Shown here piece by piece: positions 1 to 7,223 of a stretch of 21,456 nt of DNA. Below the pieces are notes generated by a model. That model saw only the letters and a program-made list of their open reading frames with translations, had not been told where the DNA came from and searched no databases. This DNA is from an uncultured Alphaproteobacteria bacterium. GTDB lineage: Bacteria > Pseudomonadota > Alphaproteobacteria > Micavibrionales > Micavibrionaceae. The DNA is taken from NCBI GenBank assembly GCA_937124505.1, contig CAKZKV010000248.1:1-21456 (forward strand), given 5' to 3'. Position 1 is the first letter of the stretch. Each line of letters starts with the position of its first letter. The position numbers and the translations under genes were made by a program.

Positions 1-387
1 ATTTGCTACCAAAGCCGTGTCGGCCCGAAAAAATGGATTGGCCCGTCCACCGAGGAGGCATTGGAAAAAGCCGCCACAGACAAAGTCCCGGTTTTGATTT
101 ATCCGCATGCCTTTACGCAGGAACATGTGGAAACGCTGGTTGAGCTGGATATTGAATACAAACATGTCGCCGACAAGCTGGGGATAGAAGGGTATTACCG
201 GGCAGAAACAGTGGGAACGCATCCGGTCTTTATCAAGGGACTGGCGGACATGGTTTTACAATCTTCCGATCATGCGGAAATCGCCTCCCATACGGGAGAA
301 TGCCTGTGCGCGCCGGAGTCAGGCGAATGCTGTATGCGGGAATATAAAAGCGTGCGGGATGCTGCCCCTGATAGACAAGGTAAATAA
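1..387 (+). CDS. hemH: Ferrochelatase, C-terminal part (5' end outside window)
   Basis: Ferrochelatase inserts Fe2+ into protoporphyrin IX, the last step of heme synthesis. The frame is open from base 1 and carries the C-terminal half of the ferrochelatase fold. A CYQSRVGPKKWIGPST segment is followed by the active-site-side ETLVELDIEY motif (near 130-160) and the GTHPVFIKGLADMV helix (near 214-255). The N-terminal half lies off the left edge, so the true start is not visible; the TTG at 61 is only an internal codon. The tail ends in a short extension with four cysteines (codons at 301, 307, 328 and 331), which recalls the Cys-rich tails of [2Fe-2S] ferrochelatases. The spacing differs from the human CxxCx4C pattern, so cluster binding is inference. 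trpA begins 41 bases downstream on the same strand. Confidence 0.93.
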   Translation: MCYQSRVGPKKWIGPSTEEALEKAATDKVPVLIYPHAFTQEHVETLVELDIEYKHVADKLGIEGYYRAETVGTHPVFIKGLADMVLQSSDHAEIASHTGECLCAPESGECCMREYKSVRDAAPDRQGK

Positions 388-428
388 TACGTGCAATTAA
401 CGAACATGCTCGCTAAAAAGAAAAAATC

Positions 429-1220
429 ATGAACCGCATACAAAACACGTTTGAGACTCTGAAACAACAAGGAAAAACCGCGCTGGTTAGTTATATTGCC
501 GCCGGTGACCCGGACATTGAAACAGCGCAAGCGATCTTGAACGCTCTGCCGGATGCCGGGGTAGATATTATCGAACTTGGCATGCCGTTTACCGACCCGA
601 TGGCGGACGGCCCAACCATTCAGGCAGCGACGCAGCGGGCCTTAATAGCCGGAACGACCTTGAAAAAAACCCTAAACATGGCCAGAAATTTTCGGGAGGT
701 TCACAAGGAAACCCCTTTGATCCTGATGGGATATTTTAACCCTATCTATCGGTATGGCTGTGAAGCATTCGTGCAGGACGCCAAAAGCGCCGGTGTGGAC
801 GGGTTGATTATTGTTGACCTGCCCCCGGAAGAAGACGAAGAGCTTTCCGTTCATACAAAAGCCGCGGAGATCGATCTGATCCGGCTTGTGACGCCCGTGA
901 CGGAAGATGATCGCTTAAAAACTGTGATTTCCCATGCCTCCGGCTTTTTATATTATGTATCTATTACAGGCGTAACAGGCACGGCCAGCGCGGATGTCGG
1001 CAGCGTAAAAGACCACATCGCCCACATCAAAACCATGACGGACCTGCCTGTGGCCGTCGGGTTTGGCATTAAAACGCCTGATGATGCGAAAGCTTTTGCT
1101 GATGCCGCCGATGCAATTGTCGTGGGCTCCGCGCTCGTATCAGAAATTGAACAGGACAGCGCGGGCGCGAAAGACCGGATCAGTGAAAAAGTACACGCAT
1201 TGAAAGCTGCTATCACCTAA
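429..1220 (+). CDS. trpA: Tryptophan synthase alpha chain
   Basis: This cytoplasmic alpha subunit cleaves indole-3-glycerol phosphate to indole and glyceraldehyde 3-phosphate and passes indole to TrpB. At 263 aa it has normal family length. The catalytic pair known from the Salmonella enzyme is present at the same numbers, Glu49 (ELGMPF) and Asp60 (DPMADGPTIQ). The MGYFNPIYRYG, LIIVDLPPEE, YYVSITGVTG and phosphate-binding VGFGI / IVVGSALV segments follow in order. The ATG is preceded by a purine-rich stretch (AAAAAGAAAAAA) rather than a clear Shine-Dalgarno. trpB is expected just upstream, but hemH occupies that place here. The following accD starts 38 bases after the stop. Confidence 0.97.
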   Translation: MNRIQNTFETLKQQGKTALVSYIAAGDPDIETAQAILNALPDAGVDIIELGMPFTDPMADGPTIQAATQRALIAGTTLKKTLNMARNFREVHKETPLILMGYFNPIYRYGCEAFVQDAKSAGVDGLIIVDLPPEEDEELSVHTKAAEIDLIRLVTPVTEDDRLKTVISHASGFLYYVSITGVTGTASADVGSVKDHIAHIKTMTDLPVAVGFGIKTPDDAKAFADAADAIVVGSALVSEIEQDSAGAKDRISEKVHALKAAIT

Positions 1221-1258
1221 ACCTTCCCTTTTGGATAACTTCCTGATAAAACATTGCC

Positions 1259-2134
1259 ATGAACTGGTTAACGAACTTTATTAGACCACGTATTAACTCG
1301 ATTGTCGGCACACCAAAGGACGTGCCGGAAAATCTGTGGGTGAAATGCACGGCCTGTGAGGGCATGTTGTTCCATACGGAATATGCGGAGAACAAAAATG
1401 TTTGTTCGCATTGCGGCCATCACATGAAATGGGACGTGGATGACCGTCTGGCCTTTTATTTTGATGAAGGCCGGTATGAAGAAATCAAGGTTCCGAAAGT
1501 CAGTGAAGATCCCCTGAAATTCAAGGACAAAAAATATTATAGCGCGCGGTTGAAAGAGGCCCGTTCGAAAACAGGACGGCAAGACGCGATTGTTGTCGCA
1601 CTGGGCGAAATTGATGGTGAAAAAACTGTAATTGCTGCGTTCGATTTTTCTTTTATGGGCGGCTCCATGGGGGCGGCGGTTGGCGAAGGGCTGGTCACGG
1701 CGGCCAAGACGGCGGTTAAGGAAAATGCTGCATTTATTGCTATCCCCTCTTCCGGCGGCGCGCGGATGCAGGAGGGGATGATTTCCCTGATGCAAATGCC
1801 ACGTTCGATCGTCGCTGTGGAAATGGTCAAGGAAGCAAAATTGCCTTATATCGTTCTTCTAACAAATCCGACCACGGGCGGTGTCTCCGCATCTTTTGCC
1901 ATGGTTGGGGATATTCACATTGCCGAACCGGGTGCAATGATCGGCTTTGCCGGGGCGCGGGTGATCAAGGAAACCGTGCGAGAAGATTTGCCGGAGGGGT
2001 TCCAGACCGCGGAGTATCTGTTGCAACATGGCATGGTAGATATGATCGTCCCACGTTCAGAGCAGAAACAGACTCTGGGGCGGATTTTAAAGCTTCTGAT
2101 GTCACCAAATAGCAGTGTTCCGGCTCTTACATAA
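1259..2134 (+). CDS. accD: Acetyl-CoA carboxylase carboxyltransferase, beta subunit
   Basis: With AccA it forms the carboxyltransferase that moves CO2 from carboxybiotin to acetyl-CoA, giving malonyl-CoA for fatty acid synthesis. The protein is 291 aa and starts with the family-typical MNWLTNF. A zinc ribbon has Cys30, Cys33, Cys49 and Cys52. The crotonase-type core follows with FMGGSMGAAVGEG, the oxyanion/CoA segment SSGGARMQEG, and TTGGVSASFAM, then GAMIGFAGARVI. No strong Shine-Dalgarno is seen, but the N-terminus fixes the start. The stop codon is immediately followed by the folC ATG, the usual accD-folC arrangement in alphaproteobacteria, so the two are probably translationally coupled. 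Confidence 0.97.
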   Translation: MNWLTNFIRPRINSIVGTPKDVPENLWVKCTACEGMLFHTEYAENKNVCSHCGHHMKWDVDDRLAFYFDEGRYEEIKVPKVSEDPLKFKDKKYYSARLKEARSKTGRQDAIVVALGEIDGEKTVIAAFDFSFMGGSMGAAVGEGLVTAAKTAVKENAAFIAIPSSGGARMQEGMISLMQMPRSIVAVEMVKEAKLPYIVLLTNPTTGGVSASFAMVGDIHIAEPGAMIGFAGARVIKETVREDLPEGFQTAEYLLQHGMVDMIVPRSEQKQTLGRILKLLMSPNSSVPALT

Positions 2135-3376
2135 ATGCACGACGAAGACGCGCTCCACCCTAATTCATCCTTGCAGCAAAAACTGCAACATATCTATGAA
2201 CTTCGTCGGGACGGTGGCAGCCGTGTCAATTTTGAGGACAATCGCTATTACAGGGAAATTCTGTCCAGACTTGGCAATCCGCATGAAAAATTGCCGCCCG
2301 TCATTCACGTTGCCGGAACGAATGGCAAAGGGTCTGTCATTGCAACGCTCCGCGCGATTTTAGAGGCAGCGGGCTATAAGGTCCATGCTTATACCTCGCC
2401 GCATTTGCTAGCCTTTAACGAACGTATTTATCTGGCTGGCCAGCATATTTCCGATGAAGAACTGGAAGAAACGCTGGATGAAGTCTTTGAGAAAAACGCA
2501 GGTAACCCGGTCACATTTTTTGAATTGACGTCTGCGCTGACCTTTTTATTATTCAGCCGTCATGCAGCGGACATTGTGCTGCTGGAAACCGGGATGGGGG
2601 GGCGGCTGGACTGCACAAATATTATTCGAAAACCTCTGGCAACTGTCATCACACCGATTTCATTCGACCATATGGAATTTTTAGGTAATACGCTGGAGAA
2701 AATTGCTGCGGAAAAAGCAGGAATTATCAAGCAGGATGTTCCTTGTATTACTGGCCCGCAGGCAGCAGAAGCGGAAGAGGTTTTATCGGAGAAATGCCGG
2801 GAAAAACACGCGCAATCAATCCTGTATGGACGCGAATGGCACGTCAAAAAAGCGCAGCAAAATTTTATCTTTCAATATGGCGATCAGGAAACAAGCTATC
2901 GCCTGCCGAACCTGATTGGGGATCACCAGATTTATAATGCCGGAACGGCTTTGGCGGTTCTGGAAACAACCGAAAGAGAGTTCCCAGTCTCAGAAGAAGC
3001 AAAATCGAAAGGCCTGCAAACCATTTACTGGCCGGGACGTATGGAGCGTAAGAAAGCCGGGAAATATGTGGATTTACTGCCAGAAAAGTGGGAATTGTGG
3101 TTTGATTGCAGCCATAATGTGGATGGCGCAAAAACAGTCGCGGCCATATTAAATGAGTGGAATAAAAAGGATAACCGACCCGTTCATATTTTACTGGGTA
3201 TGAAAGAAAACAAGGACATCGGGGGTGTCTGTGAGGTTCTGGAGCCTTGTTGCGCTTCCCTGATGCGTTTTCCTGTGGGATCTGACGTTTCGGCTCACAT
3301 CCGGGCAATTGTAAATAAACATCCATCTCCGACAGCAAAAATCCTGATTTGCGGCAGTTTATATAACTATTTTTGA
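2135..3376 (+). CDS. folC: Folylpolyglutamate synthase / dihydrofolate synthase
   Basis: FolC adds glutamate to dihydropteroate and/or extends folate polyglutamate tails, in an ATP-dependent ligation of the Mur ligase type. At 413 aa it is near full family length. The P-loop HVAGTNGKGS sits at about residues 58-67. The second folC signature TSPHLLAFNERI follows, then LLETGMGGRLDCTN, ITPISFDHMEFLG and EKAGIIK (the region with the carbamylated lysine of the family). The C-terminal domain carries WPGRMER and the DCSHNVDGAK motif. The ATG directly follows the accD stop, so translation is probably coupled. After the stop comes a weak AT hairpin with a T-run, then about 180 bases of AT-rich spacer. 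Confidence 0.96.
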   Translation: MHDEDALHPNSSLQQKLQHIYELRRDGGSRVNFEDNRYYREILSRLGNPHEKLPPVIHVAGTNGKGSVIATLRAILEAAGYKVHAYTSPHLLAFNERIYLAGQHISDEELEETLDEVFEKNAGNPVTFFELTSALTFLLFSRHAADIVLLETGMGGRLDCTNIIRKPLATVITPISFDHMEFLGNTLEKIAAEKAGIIKQDVPCITGPQAAEAEEVLSEKCREKHAQSILYGREWHVKKAQQNFIFQYGDQETSYRLPNLIGDHQIYNAGTALAVLETTEREFPVSEEAKSKGLQTIYWPGRMERKKAGKYVDLLPEKWELWFDCSHNVDGAKTVAAILNEWNKKDNRPVHILLGMKENKDIGGVCEVLEPCCASLMRFPVGSDVSAHIRAIVNKHPSPTAKILICGSLYNYF

Positions 3377-3393
3377 AATATTATTTCTTTTTT
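3375..3393 (+). terminator. Possible weak terminator after folC
   Basis: A 5-bp stem (GAAAT / ATTTC, loop ATT) is followed directly by six T. It begins at the folC stop. The stem is short and purely AT-rich apart from its base pair, so it would be a weak intrinsic terminator at best. Its place at the end of the hemH-trpA-accD-folC run is the main support. Confidence 0.3.
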
Positions 3394-3498
3394 GCCATAA
3401 AGTGGTTGCAATTTTGATTAATAGTATGTTTTCATTAGGTTTTGATAATGTAATTAGTTTAAAAATCATGGTGAAAAAAGTTTTTAAAAGCTCCAAAT

Positions 3499-3527
3499 TT
3501 TACTAGTTCAGGAAAAACAAATATAAT
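3499..3527 (+). promoter_or_regulatory. Sigma70-type promoter for the gene at 3557
   Basis: A TTTACT -35 (3499-3504, 4 of 6 matches) is separated by 17 bases from a perfect TATAAT -10 (3522-3527). Transcription would start near 3534, giving a leader of about 22 bases before the ATG at 3557. The rest of the folC-to-3557 spacer (3377-3556) is strongly AT-rich; beyond a meaningless 12-codon frame at 3468 nothing else was recognised in it. Confidence 0.55.
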
Positions 3528-3556
3528 TTTAGTTCGAGCAACAAGATAGATTTTAC

Positions 3557-4246
3557 ATGGTAGAAAGATATAATAGTCGAGTTATCGTTCCGTCCGCACG
3601 ATGTTCTGTTATTGCAGACGAAGCAGGCTTGGCAACCCTTAAAATTGATGCGGCAGATACATCCGTTTTTCCGAAATATGATGCGACAGGATGGACAGCA
3701 ATGGAGGCGCTCATGATGTCTTCCCCCTGTTTTGCATGGTTGATGAGAGATCAAGACTTTGGAAATGCAATACCAGGCAAAGGCTTGGAAAGAATTATAG
3801 AAAAAGTATCCTCAGTTTATGATATAGACCACGACCACAGGATTTTTGAGCCGCCTGCTCATCTGGACGAGATGAAAGATCAGGAATTGGCTGAATATGC
3901 ACGCCATAATTTTTACAATATGATTGACCGTGATGAGATGGTTGCTGTTGAGCCGGATGAAAACGGTCGCTTGTTTGTTCCAGAAGGTACAAGGCCTGTA
4001 CTTTTAACGGTTTTCAGAACAAAGGCAGCCAATCCGGCCATGCCACAATTTGGGCGGCACTGGTATGGTGCGGATCAGCCAAAAGAGGAAGGTGCCGAGG
4101 TGCCTTGGTCTCACTGGACCGGTGATGGAGTTCCGACAAGATTCAGCGGTGCAGGAAATATCACGAATCCATGGACGCAATGCGCCTTTGAAAAAGCAAG
4201 ATATGTTCCTGTTTCTTACTTCCTGATGCCGGGAATGGAAAAATAA
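3557..4246 (+). CDS. Unrecognised protein, 229 aa
   Basis: I do not recognise this family. The protein is 229 aa with no signal peptide or membrane segment evident, so it is probably cytoplasmic. It has an aromatic, proline- and glycine-containing C-terminal third (around HWYGADQPK and PWSHWTGDG). The middle is acidic (around SVYDIDHDH and DEMKDQELAEYA). The ATG has no good Shine-Dalgarno, only an A-rich stretch, but a promoter with a perfect -10 lies just upstream. It faces the gene at 4255-4737 with only 8 bases between their ends and no terminator in the gap. Both orphans sit between conserved housekeeping operons (folC and chvI), which suggests a lineage-specific insertion. A real gene is likely from codon pattern and promoter; no function is proposed. 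Confidence 0.75.
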   Translation: MVERYNSRVIVPSARCSVIADEAGLATLKIDAADTSVFPKYDATGWTAMEALMMSSPCFAWLMRDQDFGNAIPGKGLERIIEKVSSVYDIDHDHRIFEPPAHLDEMKDQELAEYARHNFYNMIDRDEMVAVEPDENGRLFVPEGTRPVLLTVFRTKAANPAMPQFGRHWYGADQPKEEGAEVPWSHWTGDGVPTRFSGAGNITNPWTQCAFEKARYVPVSYFLMPGMEK

Positions 4247-4254
4247 CATCAGAA

Positions 4255-4737
4255 TCAGGGTTGTGGAAGTTCTATTTCTTCTTGTGGGTCCGGTGAATCA
4301 GAAGCCTTGGCATCTTTCATCATATGCACAGGAATTTGTTTTCTGCGCGGCACGCTTGCCGGTATAAGGGGTTTTTCCAGATGCCAGGACACATTTTCTA
4401 TTTCCGCGCGGTCAAGAGCCCTTTGTATTTTGGCTGCTGTTACGTCGTAAGCATCCTGTTCATGTGTTCGCACGGCGATTGACATCCTGACGGGGTCTTT
4501 CCCAAAACTGTCGAAGGGCGTCATGGACAGATCGATTTCCTTTGCTTTAAGATAATCGGATATGGCCAGATATTCTGTACCCGTTTTTGTACGCTCATTG
4601 GGAATAAATACTTTACGTTCGAGTAATCCGGCCTTAAGGAAAGCGTTGTTAACCTTCTCTCGTAATTTCACAATCCTAGGATCTGGTTCAGCTGGTCCTA
4701 AAGATGATGTAGTAATTTTGCTACTCATATCATTCAT
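4255..4737 (-). CDS. Unrecognised protein, 160 aa
   Basis: I do not recognise this family. The product is 160 aa, soluble and highly charged. The N-terminus is low-complexity (Ser/Thr/Pro, first 20 residues). A likely folded middle spans about residues 20-125, with helix-like EKVNNAFLKAGLLERKVF and AAKIQRALDRAEIENVSW. The tail is Pro/Glu/Asp-rich, from about 140, and probably disordered. The start is well supported: a perfect AGGAGG (4745-4750) sits 7 bases before the ATG, and a near-consensus promoter lies just upstream. This is the best promoter plus ribosome-binding site combination in the window and suggests high expression. It converges on the gene at 3557 and is divergent from chvI. Confidence 0.78.
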   Translation of the reverse strand: MNDMSSKITTSSLGPAEPDPRIVKLREKVNNAFLKAGLLERKVFIPNERTKTGTEYLAISDYLKAKEIDLSMTPFDSFGKDPVRMSIAVRTHEQDAYDVTAAKIQRALDRAEIENVSWHLEKPLIPASVPRRKQIPVHMMKDAKASDSPDPQEEIELPQP

Positions 4738-4744
4738 ATCACAT

Positions 4745-4795
4745 CCTCCTAATATAAATTAGCTTGCTTATATAAAGTTTTTTAGTTTATGTCAA
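4745..4795 (-). promoter_or_regulatory. Near-consensus sigma70 promoter and Shine-Dalgarno for the gene at 4737
   Basis: Read on the minus strand, a perfect TTGACA -35 (4790-4795) is followed by a 17-base spacer and TATAAG (4767-4772, 5 of 6). A perfect AGGAGG (4745-4750) lies 7 bases before the ATG. The predicted start near 4760 gives a leader of about 23 bases. Confidence 0.75.
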
Positions 4796-4830
4796 TTTTT
4801 TTGTGTTATCGCGATGATAAATATTATTAA

Positions 4831-4859
4831 TTTTTGTTTAGGCAATATGTTTGTATAAT
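4831..4859 (+). promoter_or_regulatory. Possible chvI promoter directly abutting the start codon
   Basis: A perfect TATAAT (4854-4859) lies only 5 bases before the chvI ATG at 4865. The -35 position at 17 bases spacing (4831-4836, TTTTTG) is poor. If this -10 is used, transcription would begin at about the ATG and the mRNA would be leaderless. No Shine-Dalgarno precedes the ATG, which fits. A short inverted repeat (TTATC / GATAA around a palindromic ATCGCGAT at 4808-4815) lies upstream and might be an operator; that is speculative. Confidence 0.35.
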
Positions 4860-4864
4860 GAAAT

Positions 4865-5593
4865 ATGGCTTTTACAAAGAATCCAACAATTACCCTTGTT
4901 GATGATGATCAAAATATCACAACCTCCCTCAAAATGACGCTGGAGGCAGAAGGCTTTGATGTTTCCGTGTATCATGACGGAGAGGCCGGATTTGAAGCTT
5001 TGCAGGAAAATCCGCCGCATGTCGCGGTTCTGGATGTCAAAATGCCACGCATGGACGGTCTGGAGCTGTTGCAAAAGCTGCGCTCCCAGGATTACACGCA
5101 TCCGATTATCATGCTGACGTCAAAAGACGACGAAGTGGATGAGCTGATGGGATTTCGGCTTGGCGCGGATGATTATATTACCAAGCCGTTTTCACAAAAG
5201 CTTCTGATTGCAAGGTTGCGCGCTCTGATTAAACGGCATGAGCTATCTTCTAACGGAAGTGCGAGGCACAAGCCAGATCTTCCGGAAAAGGTAGAGCGCG
5301 GAGATTTAATTCTGGATGATTCTCGCCATTTATGCGCCTGGAAAGGAAAACCGCTTAACCTGACGGTGACAGAATATCTGCTTTTGAAAACACTTGTTGC
5401 GCATCCGGGACATGTGAAAACCCGTGATCAGTTAATGGATACGGCTTATGGTGATAATATTTATGTAGACGACCGCACGATTGATTCCCATATCAAACGC
5501 ATCCGCAAAAAGTTCAAGAATCTGGACAATTCTTTCGAACGCATTGAAACTCTGTATGGCGTAGGATACAAATACAGAGATGACAACGCCTGA
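4865..5593 (+). CDS. chvI: OmpR-family response regulator, ChvI-type
   Basis: This is a DNA-binding response regulator, probably the partner of the following histidine kinase. The 242-aa protein has an N-terminal receiver domain (about 8-125) with acidic pocket Asp13-Asp15, phospho-acceptor Asp57 (VLDVKMPRMDG), Thr85 and Lys107 (ITKPF). A linker leads to an OmpR/PhoB winged-helix domain (about 143-240) with NLTVTEYLLLKTLV, RTIDSHIKRIRKKF and GVGYKYR. The DVKMPRMDGLELLQKLR stretch is characteristic of ChvI-type regulators, which in alphaproteobacteria control envelope and acid or host-related responses. No Shine-Dalgarno is visible and the mRNA may be leaderless. It overlaps chvG by 14 bases. 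Confidence 0.85.
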   Translation: MAFTKNPTITLVDDDQNITTSLKMTLEAEGFDVSVYHDGEAGFEALQENPPHVAVLDVKMPRMDGLELLQKLRSQDYTHPIIMLTSKDDEVDELMGFRLGADDYITKPFSQKLLIARLRALIKRHELSSNGSARHKPDLPEKVERGDLILDDSRHLCAWKGKPLNLTVTEYLLLKTLVAHPGHVKTRDQLMDTAYGDNIYVDDRTIDSHIKRIRKKFKNLDNSFERIETLYGVGYKYRDDNA

Positions 5594-7169
5594 TATTCCT
5601 TCTAAACCCAGCAAAAAAAGGCACGGTTCAAGCTTAACCCTGGTTGTTCTGGCTGTGAATGTGATTCCCTTGTTGATCATGGGGTTTGGTATTTTCTATC
5701 TGGATAAATACAAGCAAAACCTGATTGAATCGGCCTATGTCCATCTGGAAGAAGAAAGCAATATGATTGCGATGTTGATGCGGGATGATCCGGATGTTAT
5801 TGAACGTTTACGGGATATCTGGCCCGATGGTAAAAGTTTATTTTATATCAATTCCGAAGAAGAAATTGTCGAAAATATTGGAAATTTCTGGGGAAACAGA
5901 AATGTTAGGGAAGATCAGTTAGGAGAAGTCCTGAATTTTACAGAGACATTTGCAACCCTGTTTTTGTATCTGAATCCCCTTCAGACAACGCTCCCTGATT
6001 TTCCTGTGGATCACGAATCATCTAGTAATCCTCTTCGAAAACTTCCTGAATTGCACACGGCGCTTAAGGGTATTTCGGGACTGTCTGCATGGTCGTTCAA
6101 AGATTCTTTCGTTTTGACGTCATCATCTCCTGTGAAAGGTCAGAATGGTGTCCAGGGCGCAATTTTGATTATTATGGCGGGAGACCAAATTACACATGCG
6201 ATTGATGAAGTGCGTAAGGACATTATACAAGCTTTTATTATTGTGATTATCCTGACCTTTTTATTATCAGTCTATCTTTCCAGCTTTATTGCAATACCTC
6301 TGAAACGTCTGGGTCGCGCAGCAGAAGACATTCGTCGTGGAAAACGTGACCTGACAGATCTTCCTGACATGAGTGGTCGCAAGGACGAAATTGGCGAGCT
6401 TTCAATTATTTTGCGGCAAATGACTGTTGCGCTTGATACACGTATTGACGCGATTCAAAACTTTGCGGCGGATGTTGCGCATGAAATCAAGAATCCGATT
6501 ACCTCTATCCGTAGTGCGATTGAGACGGCCCTGGTCATAAATGAAGAAGAAAAGCGCACAGGGCTGTTGAAAATCATGGAACAGGATGTGCATCGTCTGG
6601 ATCGTCTGATCAGTGATATCTCTAAGCACTCCCGTCTGGATTCAGAACTGGCCAGAGATTCTTTCGAGGTCGTTGATCTAAAGAAATTACTAAAAGACCT
6701 GACAATATACTATCGGAAACCGATAGACCGACATGATTTAGAGAATGCAGATAGCGGGAATGATCTCATTGCAATGTCCTTTCCAGAAGAAGATTGTTAC
6801 ATTCTGGTAAAAGGTGACTCAATGGGGCAGGTTTTTCAGAACCTTGTTTCAAATGCGCTGTCCTTTCATCAGGGTAAGTCGCCAATTATGATAGAAATGA
6901 CGCGTGAAGGTCATCAGATCAAGGTAAGTGTTGAGGATCAGGGACCGGGGATCCCCGAAGGCCAATTGACAAAAATCTTTGATCGTTTTTATTCTGACCG
7001 CCCGGAACATCATGATATCACACAGAATTCTGGCCTGGGCCTCTCCATTGCCAAACAGATTATCGAAGCGCATAGCGGAAAAATTTACGCGGAAAATATC
7101 TATGCAGAGGACGGCAAAACAATTCAGGGCGCCAGATTTACGGTTATCTTATCCGCCTGTGAAGCGTAG
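5580..7169 (+). CDS. chvG: Membrane sensor histidine kinase, ChvG-type
   Basis: This inner-membrane sensor kinase probably phosphorylates the ChvI-type regulator encoded just before it. Order over 529 aa: cytoplasmic N-tail; membrane segment about 18-40; periplasmic sensor region about 41-212; second membrane segment about 213-238; HAMP linker about 237-290; dimerisation/phospho-acceptor domain with His301 in ADVAHEIKNPITS; HATPase domain with the N box near FQNLVSNAL, G1 DQGPGIPEG, FDRFYSD and G2 SGLGLSIAKQI. The ADVAHEIKNP H-box is the ChvG type. The ATG lies inside the end of chvI (14-base overlap), so translation is coupled. In rhizobia hprK-type genes often follow; here the convergent parB follows instead. 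Confidence 0.87.
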   Translation: MTTPDIPSKPSKKRHGSSLTLVVLAVNVIPLLIMGFGIFYLDKYKQNLIESAYVHLEEESNMIAMLMRDDPDVIERLRDIWPDGKSLFYINSEEEIVENIGNFWGNRNVREDQLGEVLNFTETFATLFLYLNPLQTTLPDFPVDHESSSNPLRKLPELHTALKGISGLSAWSFKDSFVLTSSSPVKGQNGVQGAILIIMAGDQITHAIDEVRKDIIQAFIIVIILTFLLSVYLSSFIAIPLKRLGRAAEDIRRGKRDLTDLPDMSGRKDEIGELSIILRQMTVALDTRIDAIQNFAADVAHEIKNPITSIRSAIETALVINEEEKRTGLLKIMEQDVHRLDRLISDISKHSRLDSELARDSFEVVDLKKLLKDLTIYYRKPIDRHDLENADSGNDLIAMSFPEEDCYILVKGDSMGQVFQNLVSNALSFHQGKSPIMIEMTREGHQIKVSVEDQGPGIPEGQLTKIFDRFYSDRPEHHDITQNSGLGLSIAKQIIEAHSGKIYAENIYAEDGKTIQGARFTVILSACEA

Positions 7170-7223
7170 CAGTCTGTTGAAAAAGTCGAAAATACTCAAA
7201 GAACAGTTTTCAGCAAACTGCTA
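7167..7223. repeat. 57-bp imperfect palindrome between chvG and parB ends
   Basis: Arms of 17 bases (7167-7183 and 7207-7223) are complementary except at two positions, one of which is a G-U pair in RNA, around a 23-base centre. The outer triplet of each arm is the TAG stop of chvG (7167-7169) and of parB (7221-7223). There is no T-run, so it is not a classical intrinsic terminator, but on either transcript it could form a 3'-end stem. The CTGTTGAAAAAGTC half also resembles ends of some insertion sequences, so a degenerate element is an alternative. Confidence 0.6.

Noticed and set aside
1268..1795. Minus-strand open frame of 175 codons
   Set aside because: It is antisense to accD, which is clearly the real gene by zinc ribbon and active-site motifs.
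2865..3338. Minus-strand open frame of 157 codons
   Set aside because: It is antisense to the C-terminal half of folC; no motif or start signal supports it.
3468..3506. Twelve-codon frame upstream of the 3557 gene
   Set aside because: No ribosome-binding site, and its sequence is simple AT-rich; chance is the likeliest explanation.
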